Assembly: GCA_963579025.1 (NCBI GenBank)
Contig: CAUZFZ010000001.1
Span: 105,628 to 169,627, forward strand
Source of the DNA: CAUZFZ01 sp963579025
Lineage (GTDB): Bacteria; Planctomycetota; Planctomycetia; Planctomycetales; Planctomycetaceae
Direction: 5' to 3'
Length of the DNA: 64,000 nt
Positions 1 to 8,454 of this stretch are shown here, one piece after another (positions within the stretch are counted from its first letter, which is position 1; every line of letters begins with the position of its first letter). The position numbers and the translations under genes were made by a program. Below the pieces are notes generated by a model. It had not been told where the DNA came from. It searched no databases and saw nothing but the letters and a program-made list of their open reading frames with translations.

Positions 1-261
1 TGGCAGCGGGCACGAGGAGAATTCGGAAAGCCGGCGACGCGTGAGGAGCTGACAGCCGCTCCGTTTGTGCAGTTGTTCAACCTGAGCGTCGATCCGAATG
101 AGAGCGAGAACCTCGCGGCCGATCACCCGAAACGCGTGAACGAACTGCTTGACTTTCTCCGCCAGCAGATCGACCGCGGCCGCACGACGCCTGGATCGAA
201 GCTGCCCAACGATCGTCATATCCAGCATCTGTCCCCAGCTCCACCGTATGTTTTCCAATAG
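1..261 (+). CDS. sulfatase, C-terminal fragment (cut by window start)
   Basis: The frame is open from base 1 to a TAG at 259-261, giving the last 86 residues of a gene that begins outside the window. The segment starting VQLFNLSVDPNESENLA is the usual C-terminal signature of arylsulfatase-type enzymes (LF[DN]LxxDPxExxNLA), where the chain ends with a short helix. The catalytic Cys region is not visible, so substrate cannot be inferred. Two more sulfatases lie at 8455 and 51866. Moderate to high confidence in the family. Confidence 0.75.
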   Translation, partial: WQRARGEFGKPATREELTAAPFVQLFNLSVDPNESENLAADHPKRVNELLDFLRQQIDRGRTTPGSKLPNDRHIQHLSPAPPYVFQ

Positions 262-529
262 GCAAATCTTCCAGCAGGTTCCCTGTTCTCGCAGTGCGAT
301 CCGGGACAGACGGCAGTTGATTGCACTGTCAGACTCGGATCGAGTCACGTCATACCGGCACAAGTTGTCTTTTATGCCAGTTTGATTCGACTCACACGAG
401 GTGACGCTTGCTCCGACCGCCAGGATTTTGCGAGACTGGTGTGGATACGCCCATTTTCAAGGCCGACCACATGAGTCACGTCTGATCTGCGGAACTTCAG
501 CCCGCAGTCGCTGATACCTGGAACCGACG

Positions 530-1852
530 ATGCACTGGGAGCAGAAAGTCCAATACGCGACGCTCAGTGACGTCGGTATGCGGCGTAAGAACAACCAGGA
601 TTCGTTCACCGTCCAGTTGTGTTCAGACAAAGAGGCATGGCTGCAGCGGGGGCACGTCTTCATCGTGGCCGACGGGATGGGCGGGCATGCAGTCGGTGAG
701 CTGGCCAGCAAGATCGCCATCGACACAACTCCGCTGACCTTCTTCAAAAGCCGTGCCGGAAGTATCCCGGCTGCGATCATCGAAGCGATCAAGGAAGCCA
801 ATCGCGTCATCAACGAACGCGGCACGCAGAACCCCGATTTCACGCGCATGGGCACGACGATCGTCGCGCTCATCCTGTCTCCCGAGGGCGCCTATCTGGC
901 ACACGTCGGCGACAGCCGCTGCTATCGCGTGCGGGGTGACCAGATCGAACTGCTCACCTACGACCATAGTCTCGAATGGGAAATGCGACGTGCCGGCCGA
1001 CTGCAGCCGGGCGATGTGTTTCTGCCGGAAGCCCGGCACGTCATCACACGTTCGCTGGGACCCGAACCAGTTGTGGACGTCGAGGTGGATGGACCGTTCG
1101 AGGTCTACGCGAACGATCGCTTCGTTCTGTGTTCGGATGGACTAACCGGACATCTCAATGACGCCGAGATCGGGATGATTGTTGGCTCACTTCCGCCGGG
1201 TGAAGCCACGCGTCTACTTGTGAATCTGGCCAACCTGCGTGGTGGATCTGACAATGTCACTGTGGTCATCGCCAATGCCGGAGACGCACCCGCAGGCATG
1301 CCCGCGCCTCCCCCTCCGCCCCCTCGCATGGCTCCGGAAGGAGAATCGTCGGTCGGCCCGTTCTGGATGATGTTCTTCTGGCTGTCGTTTCTCGTGCTGC
1401 TGATCGGTGCCGTCATGCTGGTGACGCGGCACTACGTTGCCGGTACTGCGTTCTCATCGGTCGGAATTGTCGGAGTGATCGTGTTGATCAAACACTGGTA
1501 CGAGACACGTGGTGACGCTCCTGCCAGTCTGGAACCGGAAGTCCTCAACGCAAGCAGTCACGCATCGGCGAGTGCGAAGATCACAAAGGTGTTTCTGTCA
1601 CGTCTGGCCAAACTCGACAACGAACTCCGCGAGCTGGCGACTGTTGAGAACTGGAAGGTCGACTGGAAGTTGCATGAGAAATCGATCACTGCCGCGCGAC
1701 AGGCGCTCGACGTCGGGCAGCCGACAAAAGCGACAAGCGAACTGGGTAAAGCTCTCGACGTCCTGTCCGTTGGTCTGCACCAGCATCGAAAGAAGTTGAA
1801 ATTCGCGCAGATGAATGCTCAGAACGGCAACGGTGATTCAACCGGGAAGTAG
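530..1852 (+). CDS. PP2C-type Ser/Thr protein phosphatase with C-terminal membrane segments
   Basis: 440 residues. The N-terminal ~245 residues form a PP2C (PPM) domain. Visible motifs are SDVGMRRKNNQDSF with metal-site D24, VADGMGGHAVGE with D48-G49, the GDSRCYR strand, LCSDGL, and GGSDNVTVV, so the Mn/Mg-binding acidic residues are kept. A proline-rich linker (about 255-275) leads to two hydrophobic stretches (about 283-330) that should anchor the enzyme with its catalytic domain in the cytoplasm. A polar helical tail follows. Family role: dephosphorylation of phospho-Ser/Thr proteins, the counterpart of Hanks-type kinases. The kinases in this window are 27 kb or more away, so any pairing is speculative. 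A GGAA lies about 9 nt before the ATG. Confidence 0.9.
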   Translation: MHWEQKVQYATLSDVGMRRKNNQDSFTVQLCSDKEAWLQRGHVFIVADGMGGHAVGELASKIAIDTTPLTFFKSRAGSIPAAIIEAIKEANRVINERGTQNPDFTRMGTTIVALILSPEGAYLAHVGDSRCYRVRGDQIELLTYDHSLEWEMRRAGRLQPGDVFLPEARHVITRSLGPEPVVDVEVDGPFEVYANDRFVLCSDGLTGHLNDAEIGMIVGSLPPGEATRLLVNLANLRGGSDNVTVVIANAGDAPAGMPAPPPPPPRMAPEGESSVGPFWMMFFWLSFLVLLIGAVMLVTRHYVAGTAFSSVGIVGVIVLIKHWYETRGDAPASLEPEVLNASSHASASAKITKVFLSRLAKLDNELRELATVENWKVDWKLHEKSITAARQALDVGQPTKATSELGKALDVLSVGLHQHRKKLKFAQMNAQNGNGDSTGK

Positions 1853-1869
1853 AAGACGTTCTGTTCGAC

Positions 1870-1991
1870 GCGGGTCTCCGATCCCGCCGGAAATCTGACC
1901 GAAGGTCTCCCCGGTCAACCAGACAATTCACGGTTTGCTCACAGACGCGGGAGACCTGCGGTCAGGCCCGCGGCGGGGTGGGGAGACCCGC
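1870..1991. repeat. nested palindromic intergenic repeat between convergent genes
   Basis: The outer arms 1870-1890 and 1971-1991 pair imperfectly (GCGGGTCTCC with GGAGACCCGC). Inside them, 1895-1911 and 1949-1965 pair over 17 positions with one mismatch (CTGACCGAAGGTCTCCC with GGGAGACCTGCGGTCAG). The result is a long cruciform-capable sequence between the convergent PP2C gene and larE. It could act as a bidirectional terminator or be a dispersed repeat. There is no T-tract typical of an intrinsic terminator. Confidence 0.65.
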
Positions 1992-2010
1992 GCCAAACGA
2001 CCTGCCCGGT

Positions 2011-2856
2011 TCAGCGCAGCGTCACCTGCAGCGATTCCACAGGCAGGACGGTATTCATGCTGCCTGATCGAAAGCCTTCCAGGTCCAGCGTGATGAACTG
2101 AAAGCCCAGGCGCCGAAATTCCGTCACCAGTTGTTCCCTCACTGTCGAGTCGGCCAGACGCGACAGATGCTCCAGCGGGACTTCGATTCGGGCGAGGTCT
2201 CCGGCTTCCAGCCGCACGCGCAATTCGCGCGTGCCCAGCAGCTTCGCCAGTCGTTGCTCTGCAGCATCAATCCGCCTCACGCGTTCGCCAGTCACTTCGA
2301 CGCCATAAGCAATGCGGCTCGACAGGCAGGGCATGGCAGGTTTGTCCCAGACCGGTAAGTCCCATTCGCGAGCCAGTTCGCGAACGTCATTCTTATTAAG
2401 TCCCGCTTCAATCAACGGACTGCGCACCGCGTGCTCGGCCGCCGCCTGCATCCCGGGACGATGGTCACCCTGATCGTCGATGTTCGCGCCATTAGCGATC
2501 ACGTCGACACCCAGTTCCGGGAGCAACGGTTCCAGTTGCGAGTACAGTTCCGTTTTGCAGAAGTAGCAACGGTTCGACGGGTTCCTCGCGTAAGCCGGAT
2601 CACTGAACTCGTCCGTCACGACCACCTGGTGCCTGATCCCGATCAGCGTTGCGAGTTCACGTGCCTGATCAAGTTCGCCCGCCGCCAGACTCGGACTATG
2701 CGCCGTGACCGCCACCGCCCTGTCTCCGCAGGCTAACTGAGCGGCCTTCGCGACAACCGTGCTGTCCACTCCGGCCGAAAACGCAACGGCCACCGATCCG
2801 TAGTCGCGGATCGTCTCGATCAACCGTTCCCGTGCTACTTCGAGTGGCTCGTTCAT
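2011..2856 (-). CDS. larE: LarE-type ATP-dependent sacrificial sulfur transferase
   Basis: 281 residues. The N-terminal PP-loop ATP pyrophosphatase motif SAGVDST lies at 27-33. Family role: LarE adenylates a pyridinium carboxylate and installs sulfur while maturing the nickel-pincer cofactor of lactate racemase-like enzymes. Cys97 and Cys100 (CYFC) plus Cys177 (PCLSSRIAYG) are the three cysteines that in one LarE subgroup hold an Fe-S cluster, whereas the Lactobacillus type sacrifices the single Cys equivalent to 177. The gene overlaps the end of the upstream adenosyltransferase gene by 4 nt, so the two are probably translationally coupled. No larA, larB or larC is visible. High confidence in the family; cofactor target inferred. 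Confidence 0.88.
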   Translation of the reverse strand: MNEPLEVARERLIETIRDYGSVAVAFSAGVDSTVVAKAAQLACGDRAVAVTAHSPSLAAGELDQARELATLIGIRHQVVVTDEFSDPAYARNPSNRCYFCKTELYSQLEPLLPELGVDVIANGANIDDQGDHRPGMQAAAEHAVRSPLIEAGLNKNDVRELAREWDLPVWDKPAMPCLSSRIAYGVEVTGERVRRIDAAEQRLAKLLGTRELRVRLEAGDLARIEVPLEHLSRLADSTVREQLVTEFRRLGFQFITLDLEGFRSGSMNTVLPVESLQVTLR

Positions 2857-3452
2857 GCGCCTTCAGACTCCGGCTCGGACGGTTGATCCCGGTTCATCCC
2901 GGGGACCCAGAGCACACTGGACTGACCTCGATCATTGCAGTGCTGGGCCAGAACAAACAACAGGTCCGACAGACGATTCAGGTATTGGGCCACCTGGTCG
3001 TTGACTGGCTCGTGCTCATGAAGTTGCCAGACAGCGATCTCGGCACGGCGACAGACCGTCCTCGCCAAGTGCAGCCATGCGGACGCTGGCGAGCCGCCCG
3101 GCAGCACAAAACTGGTCAGCGGTTCCAGCGACTCGTTGATCTGATCGATCCACGCCTCAAGCTGCTGCGTCTGCGATTCCACGACTCGCAGTGGCGGATA
3201 CTCAGGAGCATTTGTTTCCTGAACACACAGGTCCGCGCCAACATCGAACAGGTCGTTCTGGATCCGGAACAGCCAGTCGTCGAGCTGATCGGGCAACTCG
3301 ACCGAGCGAACCAGCCCAAGGACCGAATTCAGTTCATCGACATTTCCGTAAGCAGAAATGCGAGTGTGCGTCTTCGGCACACGATTGCCGTCGCCCAAGG
3401 ACGTTTCGCCCGCGTCACCGCTGCGCGTGTAGATTCGGTTGAGAAAAACCAC
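2853..3452 (-). CDS. PduO-type ATP:cob(I)alamin adenosyltransferase
   Basis: 199 residues. The N-terminal RIYTRSGDAGETSLGDG motif is the ATP-binding signature of the PduO family. The later ARTVCRRAE and LNRLSDLLFVLA helices are also typical, and the length fits (about 190). Family role: transfer of the adenosyl group of ATP to cob(I)alamin to make coenzyme B12. It is first in a two-gene operon, and its stop overlaps the larE start (ATGA). The pairing of a B12 enzyme with a Ni-pincer cofactor enzyme is a neighbourhood observation with no evident metabolic link. Confidence 0.92.
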   Translation of the reverse strand: MVFLNRIYTRSGDAGETSLGDGNRVPKTHTRISAYGNVDELNSVLGLVRSVELPDQLDDWLFRIQNDLFDVGADLCVQETNAPEYPPLRVVESQTQQLEAWIDQINESLEPLTSFVLPGGSPASAWLHLARTVCRRAEIAVWQLHEHEPVNDQVAQYLNRLSDLLFVLAQHCNDRGQSSVLWVPGMNRDQPSEPESEGA

Positions 3453-3592
3453 TCAGTCACCCCACCCACTCGTTAGGTCTTTCGGGCATGTGGTTCACCG
3501 ACATGCCTTCTCAGCATTGATTGATGATTGTCAATCAAAAAAACGACGACCGCCAGGCAGCTGTCGTTTCTTAGCCTGCCTCAGAAGCCGTG

Positions 3593-4999
3593 TCAGGCGA
3601 TGACCTCTTCGACGACGCGCCCATAAACATCCGTCAGTCGGAAATCACGGCCGGCATACTTGTACGTCAGCTGCTCGTGATTCAGTCCGAGCTGGTGCAG
3701 GATTGTCGCATGCATGTCGTGCATGTGGACTTTGTCCTGAACCGCGTAATAGCCGTACTCGTCGGTCTCGCCGTAAGCGAAGCCACCTTTGACGCCGCCT
3801 CCGGCCATCCACTGAGTGAAGCCCTGTGGATTGTGATCGCGGCCGTTGGTGCCTTGAGCGATCGGTGTGCGACCGAACTCGCCGCCCCACACGACCAGTG
3901 TGTCGTCCAGCATCCCACGCTGCTTCAGGTCGGCCAGCAACCCGGCGATCGGCTTGTCGACCTGACCACAGTTGCGTTCGTGCCCGCTTTTCAAATTGCT
4001 GTGCTGGTCCCACGAGTTCTGCTTCGCCGAGACCTGAATAAATCGCACGCCGGCTTCAGCGAATCGTCGCGCCATCAGGCAACAACGCCCGAAGTTGTCG
4101 GTGGGCTCGGTGCCGATGCCGTAAAGCTCGTGGATCGGTTTTGACTCGGATGACAGGTCGGTCACAACCGGCACTGCCGTCTGCATTCGAAAAGCCAACT
4201 CGTACGATTCGATCACGCCTTCGATCTGCTCATCACGTTCGGCTCGTTCGAGATGATCGCGATTCATGGCCTGCAGCAGTTGAAGTTGTCGCCGCTGCTG
4301 TTCCAGTGGAATTCCACCGCGGTCCAGAAACGCGATGTTCGCACCTTTGATCGGTTGCGTGGAATTGCCAATCGTTGTCGCCTGGTGAATCGCCGGCAGG
4401 AATCCCGTTCCGTAGTTGCGTGGTCCGCCATGTCCCTTGGGCGGAGTGATCGAAACGAACGAAGGCAGGTCGCTGTTTTCCGTGCCCAGTCCGTACGAAA
4501 CCCAGGCCCCCAGACTCGGTCGCACAAGGCTGTCGGTGCCAGTGTGCAGCATGCACACCGCCTGACCGTGCGACTGCCCCTTGCTGTGCATGGAACGTAC
4601 GACGCACAGTTCATCAATCTGCCGAGCAACGTGAGGAAACAGCTCGGAAACCCACAGCCCACTCTCGCCATGCCGGGCGAACTTCCACGGTGACTTCATG
4701 ATGCGGAGCTGAGCGGTCGTTGATTCGATGTTCGGAGCCGCTCCGAACGGCAGTTTCTGACCGTCCTCTTTCTCCAGCCGCGGCTTGTAATCGAACGTGT
4801 CGACCTGGGATGGTCCTCCGTGCATAAAGAGGAAGATCACGCGTTTCGCCCGCGGCATGTGATGCGGCTGCCGCGCGGCCAGGGGGTTGCGCGCTGCTTG
4901 AGAGTCCCGGCTCGCCAGATGCGACGCCGCCAGCCAGCCGAAGCCACAACCGCTGTTCTGCAACATGCGGCGGCGCGAAATCGAGAACGCTTCTGTCAT
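3593..4999 (-). CDS. DUF1501 family protein, Tat-type leader
   Basis: 468 residues. The N-terminus has SISRRRMLQNSGCGFGWLA, a twin-arginine-like leader. The conserved block VIFLFMHGGPSQVDTFDYKP follows, then GLGTENSDLPSFVS, WGGEFGRTP, GRDHNPQGF and MHDMHATILHQLG. These are typical of DUF1501, a family with an alkaline-phosphatase/sulfatase-like fold and no established substrate. It is expected outside the cytoplasmic membrane. DUF1501 genes usually follow a DUF1549/DUF1553 cytochrome-like gene; here no such partner is adjacent, and a second DUF1501 gene is divergent at 5175. Confidence 0.9.
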   Translation of the reverse strand: MTEAFSISRRRMLQNSGCGFGWLAASHLASRDSQAARNPLAARQPHHMPRAKRVIFLFMHGGPSQVDTFDYKPRLEKEDGQKLPFGAAPNIESTTAQLRIMKSPWKFARHGESGLWVSELFPHVARQIDELCVVRSMHSKGQSHGQAVCMLHTGTDSLVRPSLGAWVSYGLGTENSDLPSFVSITPPKGHGGPRNYGTGFLPAIHQATTIGNSTQPIKGANIAFLDRGGIPLEQQRRQLQLLQAMNRDHLERAERDEQIEGVIESYELAFRMQTAVPVVTDLSSESKPIHELYGIGTEPTDNFGRCCLMARRFAEAGVRFIQVSAKQNSWDQHSNLKSGHERNCGQVDKPIAGLLADLKQRGMLDDTLVVWGGEFGRTPIAQGTNGRDHNPQGFTQWMAGGGVKGGFAYGETDEYGYYAVQDKVHMHDMHATILHQLGLNHEQLTYKYAGRDFRLTDVYGRVVEEVIA

Positions 5000-5174
5000 G
5001 GAACGGAAACCCCGGAATCTCTAAGGACGTCAGTCTGCATGCCATTCTTCCATTCACGACATCGGACAACAAGTCGGGTCTGTTAAAGCGATTGCCGGCA
5101 TCGACGAACGTCGATACAAGGGTCTGTGCGGAATATCGACGCGTCGGAATTCCTTAGTGCAGGAAACCCACCTC

Positions 5175-6575
5175 ATGCTGTCACTCTCAGACCACGTTTC
5201 GCGTCGGCGCCCGATGGGCCGCCGTAATTTCATGCAGATCGGCGGCCTCGGCCTGGGTGGTCTGGCCATGGGATCGCCGGAGCTGTCAGCCGCTGCTGCC
5301 GAGATCAAAAGTACGACAGGGAAGTCCGTCGTGTTTCTGTTTCAGCAGGGCGGACCAACCCAGCATGAGACGTTCGATCCAAAATTAGATGTGCCGGTCG
5401 AAATCGCCAGTGTCGGCGGTGACATCGCCACCACAGTGCCGGGCATGCGTTTCGGCAGCAGCATGCAGAAGCTGTCTCAGCACGCACATCGGCTGGCCGT
5501 CGTCCGCAACTTTCAAACGAACACGGGACACGGCGGCGTGCTGCCGATCGTCAGCGGCCTGACGCAGGGCGCGAGCATCGGTGCCGTGTATTCGGCTGTC
5601 GCCGGCACCAACAATCCGAAGTCCGGCCTGCCCAACTCGATGTTCATGATTCCGAAGTCCATCGATCCCGAGCAGAAGTCTCTGGGTGAGCGCTTCGGCA
5701 AGTTCGACTCCACCGGGTCGCTGAGCAAAGCGTTCACTCCGTTCATGCCAGGAGGGGAAGGTCCTCTCCAGGAAGCGATGAAGCTGAACCTGCCGCGTGA
5801 GCGATTCGATAACCGACGCGATCTGTTGCAGCGTCTGGACAACGCCCGCCGCAGTGTCGAGGCCGACGAAGGTCTGTCGGGACTGCAGCAGCAGGCCATG
5901 GAGCTGGTCATCAAGGGCGTGGCCGAAGCATTCGATCTGTCAAAGGAAAACCCGCGCACGCTCGCCCGTTACGACACGGCGGCGTACTGCAACTCAGATC
6001 ATTGGACCTACGGCGGTGGCAAGACGCGAAACAATATCCCGTGGTACACGGCCCATACGCAGACGCTCGGCAAGCTGCTGCTGCTGGCTCGCCGACTGTG
6101 CGAGGCCGGCTGTGGGTTCATTACGATCCACTCGGAATTCGTGTGGGACTTCCACGCCGACGGCAACAATGTGCCCGTCCACCAAGGCAAGCCACTGGTT
6201 ATTGAACCGTTCGATCACGCGGTCTCGGCTTTCATCGAAGATTGCGAAGAACGGAATCTCTCTGATGACATCCTGCTGGTGTGCTGCGGTGAAATGGGCC
6301 GCACACCAAAGATCAACAAGAACGGCGGCCGAGACCATTGGCCGCGTCTGGGACCACTGATGCTTTACGGTGGCGGAAAGACTCACGGCCAGATCATCGG
6401 CAAATCCACACGCGATGCTAGCGACGCCGATGGCACACCTCTCAGGCCAGACGACCTGCTGGCGACGATTTTTCACACGCTGTTTGATTACAGCCAGGCC
6501 CGACTGATCCCCGGTCTGCCGTTCGAACTAAAGAACACCCTCGCCCGCATCGAGCAGATGCCCGGAGTCGTGTAA
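5175..6575 (+). CDS. DUF1501 family protein, Tat-type leader
   Basis: 466 residues from the chosen ATG at 5175, which has AGGAA about 10 nt upstream. An in-frame GTG at 5157 is possible but has no better ribosome site. Features are RRRPMGRRNFMQIGG (twin-arginine-like), VVFLFQQGGPTQHETFDPK, NSDHWTYGGGKTRNN, CCGEMGRTP, GGRDHWPRLGP and PDDLLATIFHTLF, all DUF1501 hallmarks. It is divergent from the DUF1501 gene at 3593 but clearly not a recent copy of it. An extracytoplasmic hydrolase-like role is inferred from the fold family only. Confidence 0.9.
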   Translation: MLSLSDHVSRRRPMGRRNFMQIGGLGLGGLAMGSPELSAAAAEIKSTTGKSVVFLFQQGGPTQHETFDPKLDVPVEIASVGGDIATTVPGMRFGSSMQKLSQHAHRLAVVRNFQTNTGHGGVLPIVSGLTQGASIGAVYSAVAGTNNPKSGLPNSMFMIPKSIDPEQKSLGERFGKFDSTGSLSKAFTPFMPGGEGPLQEAMKLNLPRERFDNRRDLLQRLDNARRSVEADEGLSGLQQQAMELVIKGVAEAFDLSKENPRTLARYDTAAYCNSDHWTYGGGKTRNNIPWYTAHTQTLGKLLLLARRLCEAGCGFITIHSEFVWDFHADGNNVPVHQGKPLVIEPFDHAVSAFIEDCEERNLSDDILLVCCGEMGRTPKINKNGGRDHWPRLGPLMLYGGGKTHGQIIGKSTRDASDADGTPLRPDDLLATIFHTLFDYSQARLIPGLPFELKNTLARIEQMPGVV

Positions 6576-6733
6576 GCCCAGCGAGCTGAATTCGGAAACG
6601 AGCGGCACACTCGCCAGCACGCGGGCAATCGAATCCCGCGGTCTGCCGACCGGGGCTATTGGGACGTTTGAGTTGGCTGCCTGTTCTGCCACACGCGTTC
6701 CTGTGCGACATTTTATGCGATAGGAATCCTCCG

Positions 6734-7945
6734 ATGATCTCGTTCACACGCGCCGTCTTTTGCCTTTGTCTTGGCGTGATGACCATGGCTGGTTGCGAAA
6801 ACTCGGCGCCGATCCAGGAACCACTCACTGAAAGCCAGCCTGCAACGGCCGCCAGTGATGTCGAGACACAACTCCCAGCCGAGCCGGATTCGTCGGACTC
6901 ACCGACAGCCGCCGTGACACAGCCGGAGGTCGCGACCTTACCTGATCCAGAACCCGCGCCGGTGCAGGTCGCCGACGTTCCCGCGTCGGATTCGGTCACG
7001 AGCGGCCCCGTGGCCGCGCCAGTGACACCGCCCGTCGTCACACAGCCGAAGCCCGCTGGACCAAGTCGGTTGGACGAAGACCTGGCAAATCTGCAGATAC
7101 CACCGCCTTGGTTGGAGTCTGTTGAACCTGCCTGGGACACAGCGAAACCGTGGAAGGAAGCGCGGATTGAAATTCGACGGCTGCTCGGGCTGAACAAAGA
7201 GGACGCTCGAAAGGAAGGCGTCAAGCTGCTCTGGGAATACCATAAAAAGAAAGACATCGGCGACGGGCACGAATACGGTTTTGATCTGTTCCTTGGTGGT
7301 GAGAAGACGTGGGCCGTCAAAGAGTTTCAGGAATGGCTTCCGGAGCAGACCGAGTATCTGCTGCTGCGTGGCTGGACGGCGCTGGCATCACTGTACGTCG
7401 AGTACGGCGAATTTGAACTTGCGGAACAGACACTCAAAACGCTGATCACGAAAGTGCCGGACCATGAAATGCCGCTGATGCGTGAGGCCGAAGCTCATGA
7501 TGCCTTCGGTGACCTGTACGTCGCATGGGGGATGATCGACAAGGCGAAGCACCACTACTCTGAGGCCGTTCGACTCTATCCCCAGGGCAAACCGAAATAC
7601 GGGAGACATCTGCTGCCGCGCCGCGCGAAGAAAGTGCAGTCGAAGCTCGACCTGCTGTCGTTCGGTGCGTTGGAAGGCGTTTCTCTGCGGGACGGTCGCT
7701 ACAGGCAGAAAACACTGGGCTATTCTGGAGACATCAATCTGACGGTCGTCGTAAAGAATGGCCGAGTCAGCGATATCACTCTCACGCACCAGGAAAAGAT
7801 CGATCAGAACGCCTGCGTCATTATCCCCCGACGAATCACCGACGAACAAAGCCTGAAGGTCGACGGCATCACCGGCGCAACAATCACAAAGGACGCGATC
7901 GTTGACGGGACATTTCAGGCGTTGAAGCAGGCGGGATTGAAGTAA
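6734..7945 (+). CDS. lipoprotein with TPR-like helices and C-terminal FMN-binding domain
   Basis: 403 residues from ATG 6734, preceded by AGGAA. The leader MISFTRAVFCLCLGVMTMAGC ends in a lipobox (TMAGC). A Pro/Ala/Thr-rich linker follows to about residue 110. The middle part has paired-helix segments (YGEFELAEQTLKTLI, AHDAFGDLYVAWGMIDKAKHHY) that resemble tetratricopeptide repeats. The last ~90 residues form an FMN-binding domain as in NqrC/RnfG: GVSLRDGRYRQ, INLTVVVKNGRVSDITL, and DGITGATITKDAI, where the Thr in the GAT motif normally carries covalent FMN through a phosphoester bond. It is predicted to be membrane-anchored and extracytoplasmic. No Nqr/Rnf subunits or ApbE flavin transferase are nearby. 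Confidence 0.85.
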   Translation: MISFTRAVFCLCLGVMTMAGCENSAPIQEPLTESQPATAASDVETQLPAEPDSSDSPTAAVTQPEVATLPDPEPAPVQVADVPASDSVTSGPVAAPVTPPVVTQPKPAGPSRLDEDLANLQIPPPWLESVEPAWDTAKPWKEARIEIRRLLGLNKEDARKEGVKLLWEYHKKKDIGDGHEYGFDLFLGGEKTWAVKEFQEWLPEQTEYLLLRGWTALASLYVEYGEFELAEQTLKTLITKVPDHEMPLMREAEAHDAFGDLYVAWGMIDKAKHHYSEAVRLYPQGKPKYGRHLLPRRAKKVQSKLDLLSFGALEGVSLRDGRYRQKTLGYSGDINLTVVVKNGRVSDITLTHQEKIDQNACVIIPRRITDEQSLKVDGITGATITKDAIVDGTFQALKQAGLK

Positions 7946-8042
7946 GGCAATCGGTACCTGATGGCGGACGCGATTTCATTTCAGCTCGCCTCCCAGAACG
8001 TCAGCCGTCTATCCCAGCGGCAGCAGTCCGACGAGAGCTGTC

Positions 8043-8435
8043 ATGTATGAACCCGTTGCGATCGTTGTCCTCGAATCAGCCCCTCGCTGGGCACCGGAAC
8101 TACAGCGCCAGCTTGAAGACTCACCATTCATGGTCAGAGCCTGCCGCACTGTCGCCAGTTTCAGGGAAAGACTTCAGGCCTCGCTGGCAGCCGGGACGCC
8201 GTGCATTGGCCTGATTGATCTGGCTATTGGACTGAGCAGTGGGTTGACGCTGGTCGCGTGGCTGAATGCACAAGACACAGCTGGAACAGTGATCATCGGA
8301 GACTTCGAAGCCGTCACGCTGGAACCCGCATTGCGTGAGCTGGGTGCCACCGCAGTCCACGCAGAGTCCATCAGCGGCTACCGTCTGGCGAGTGAATGTC
8401 GCCGATTCGCGCGTGTGTGTCAGATCGACGCGTAG
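8043..8435 (+). CDS. small protein with receiver-like fold (uncertain)
   Basis: 130 residues. The pattern of alternating hydrophobic strands and helices resembles a response-regulator receiver: PVAIVVLES at the N-terminus, CIGLIDLAIGLSSGLTLVAWL in the middle, TVIIGDFEAV, and ALRELGATAVHAESIS near the end. The Asp in GLIDLAIG could be the phosphoacceptor, but the acidic pair usually found after strand 1 is missing (LESAP instead of DDxx). No output domain or histidine kinase is adjacent. It may be a degenerate receiver. Coding is favoured because the antisense frames look like shadows. Confidence 0.5.
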   Translation: MYEPVAIVVLESAPRWAPELQRQLEDSPFMVRACRTVASFRERLQASLAAGTPCIGLIDLAIGLSSGLTLVAWLNAQDTAGTVIIGDFEAVTLEPALRELGATAVHAESISGYRLASECRRFARVCQIDA

Positions 8436-8454
8436 TTGATCGCGCCGCTGCCAG

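Noticed and set aside
3515..3548. TTGATTG...CAATCAA hairpin next to an A-run, considered as a terminator
   Set aside because: The A-run follows the stem on the plus strand, so the T-run would precede the stem on the minus strand. That is the wrong order for either direction of transcription.
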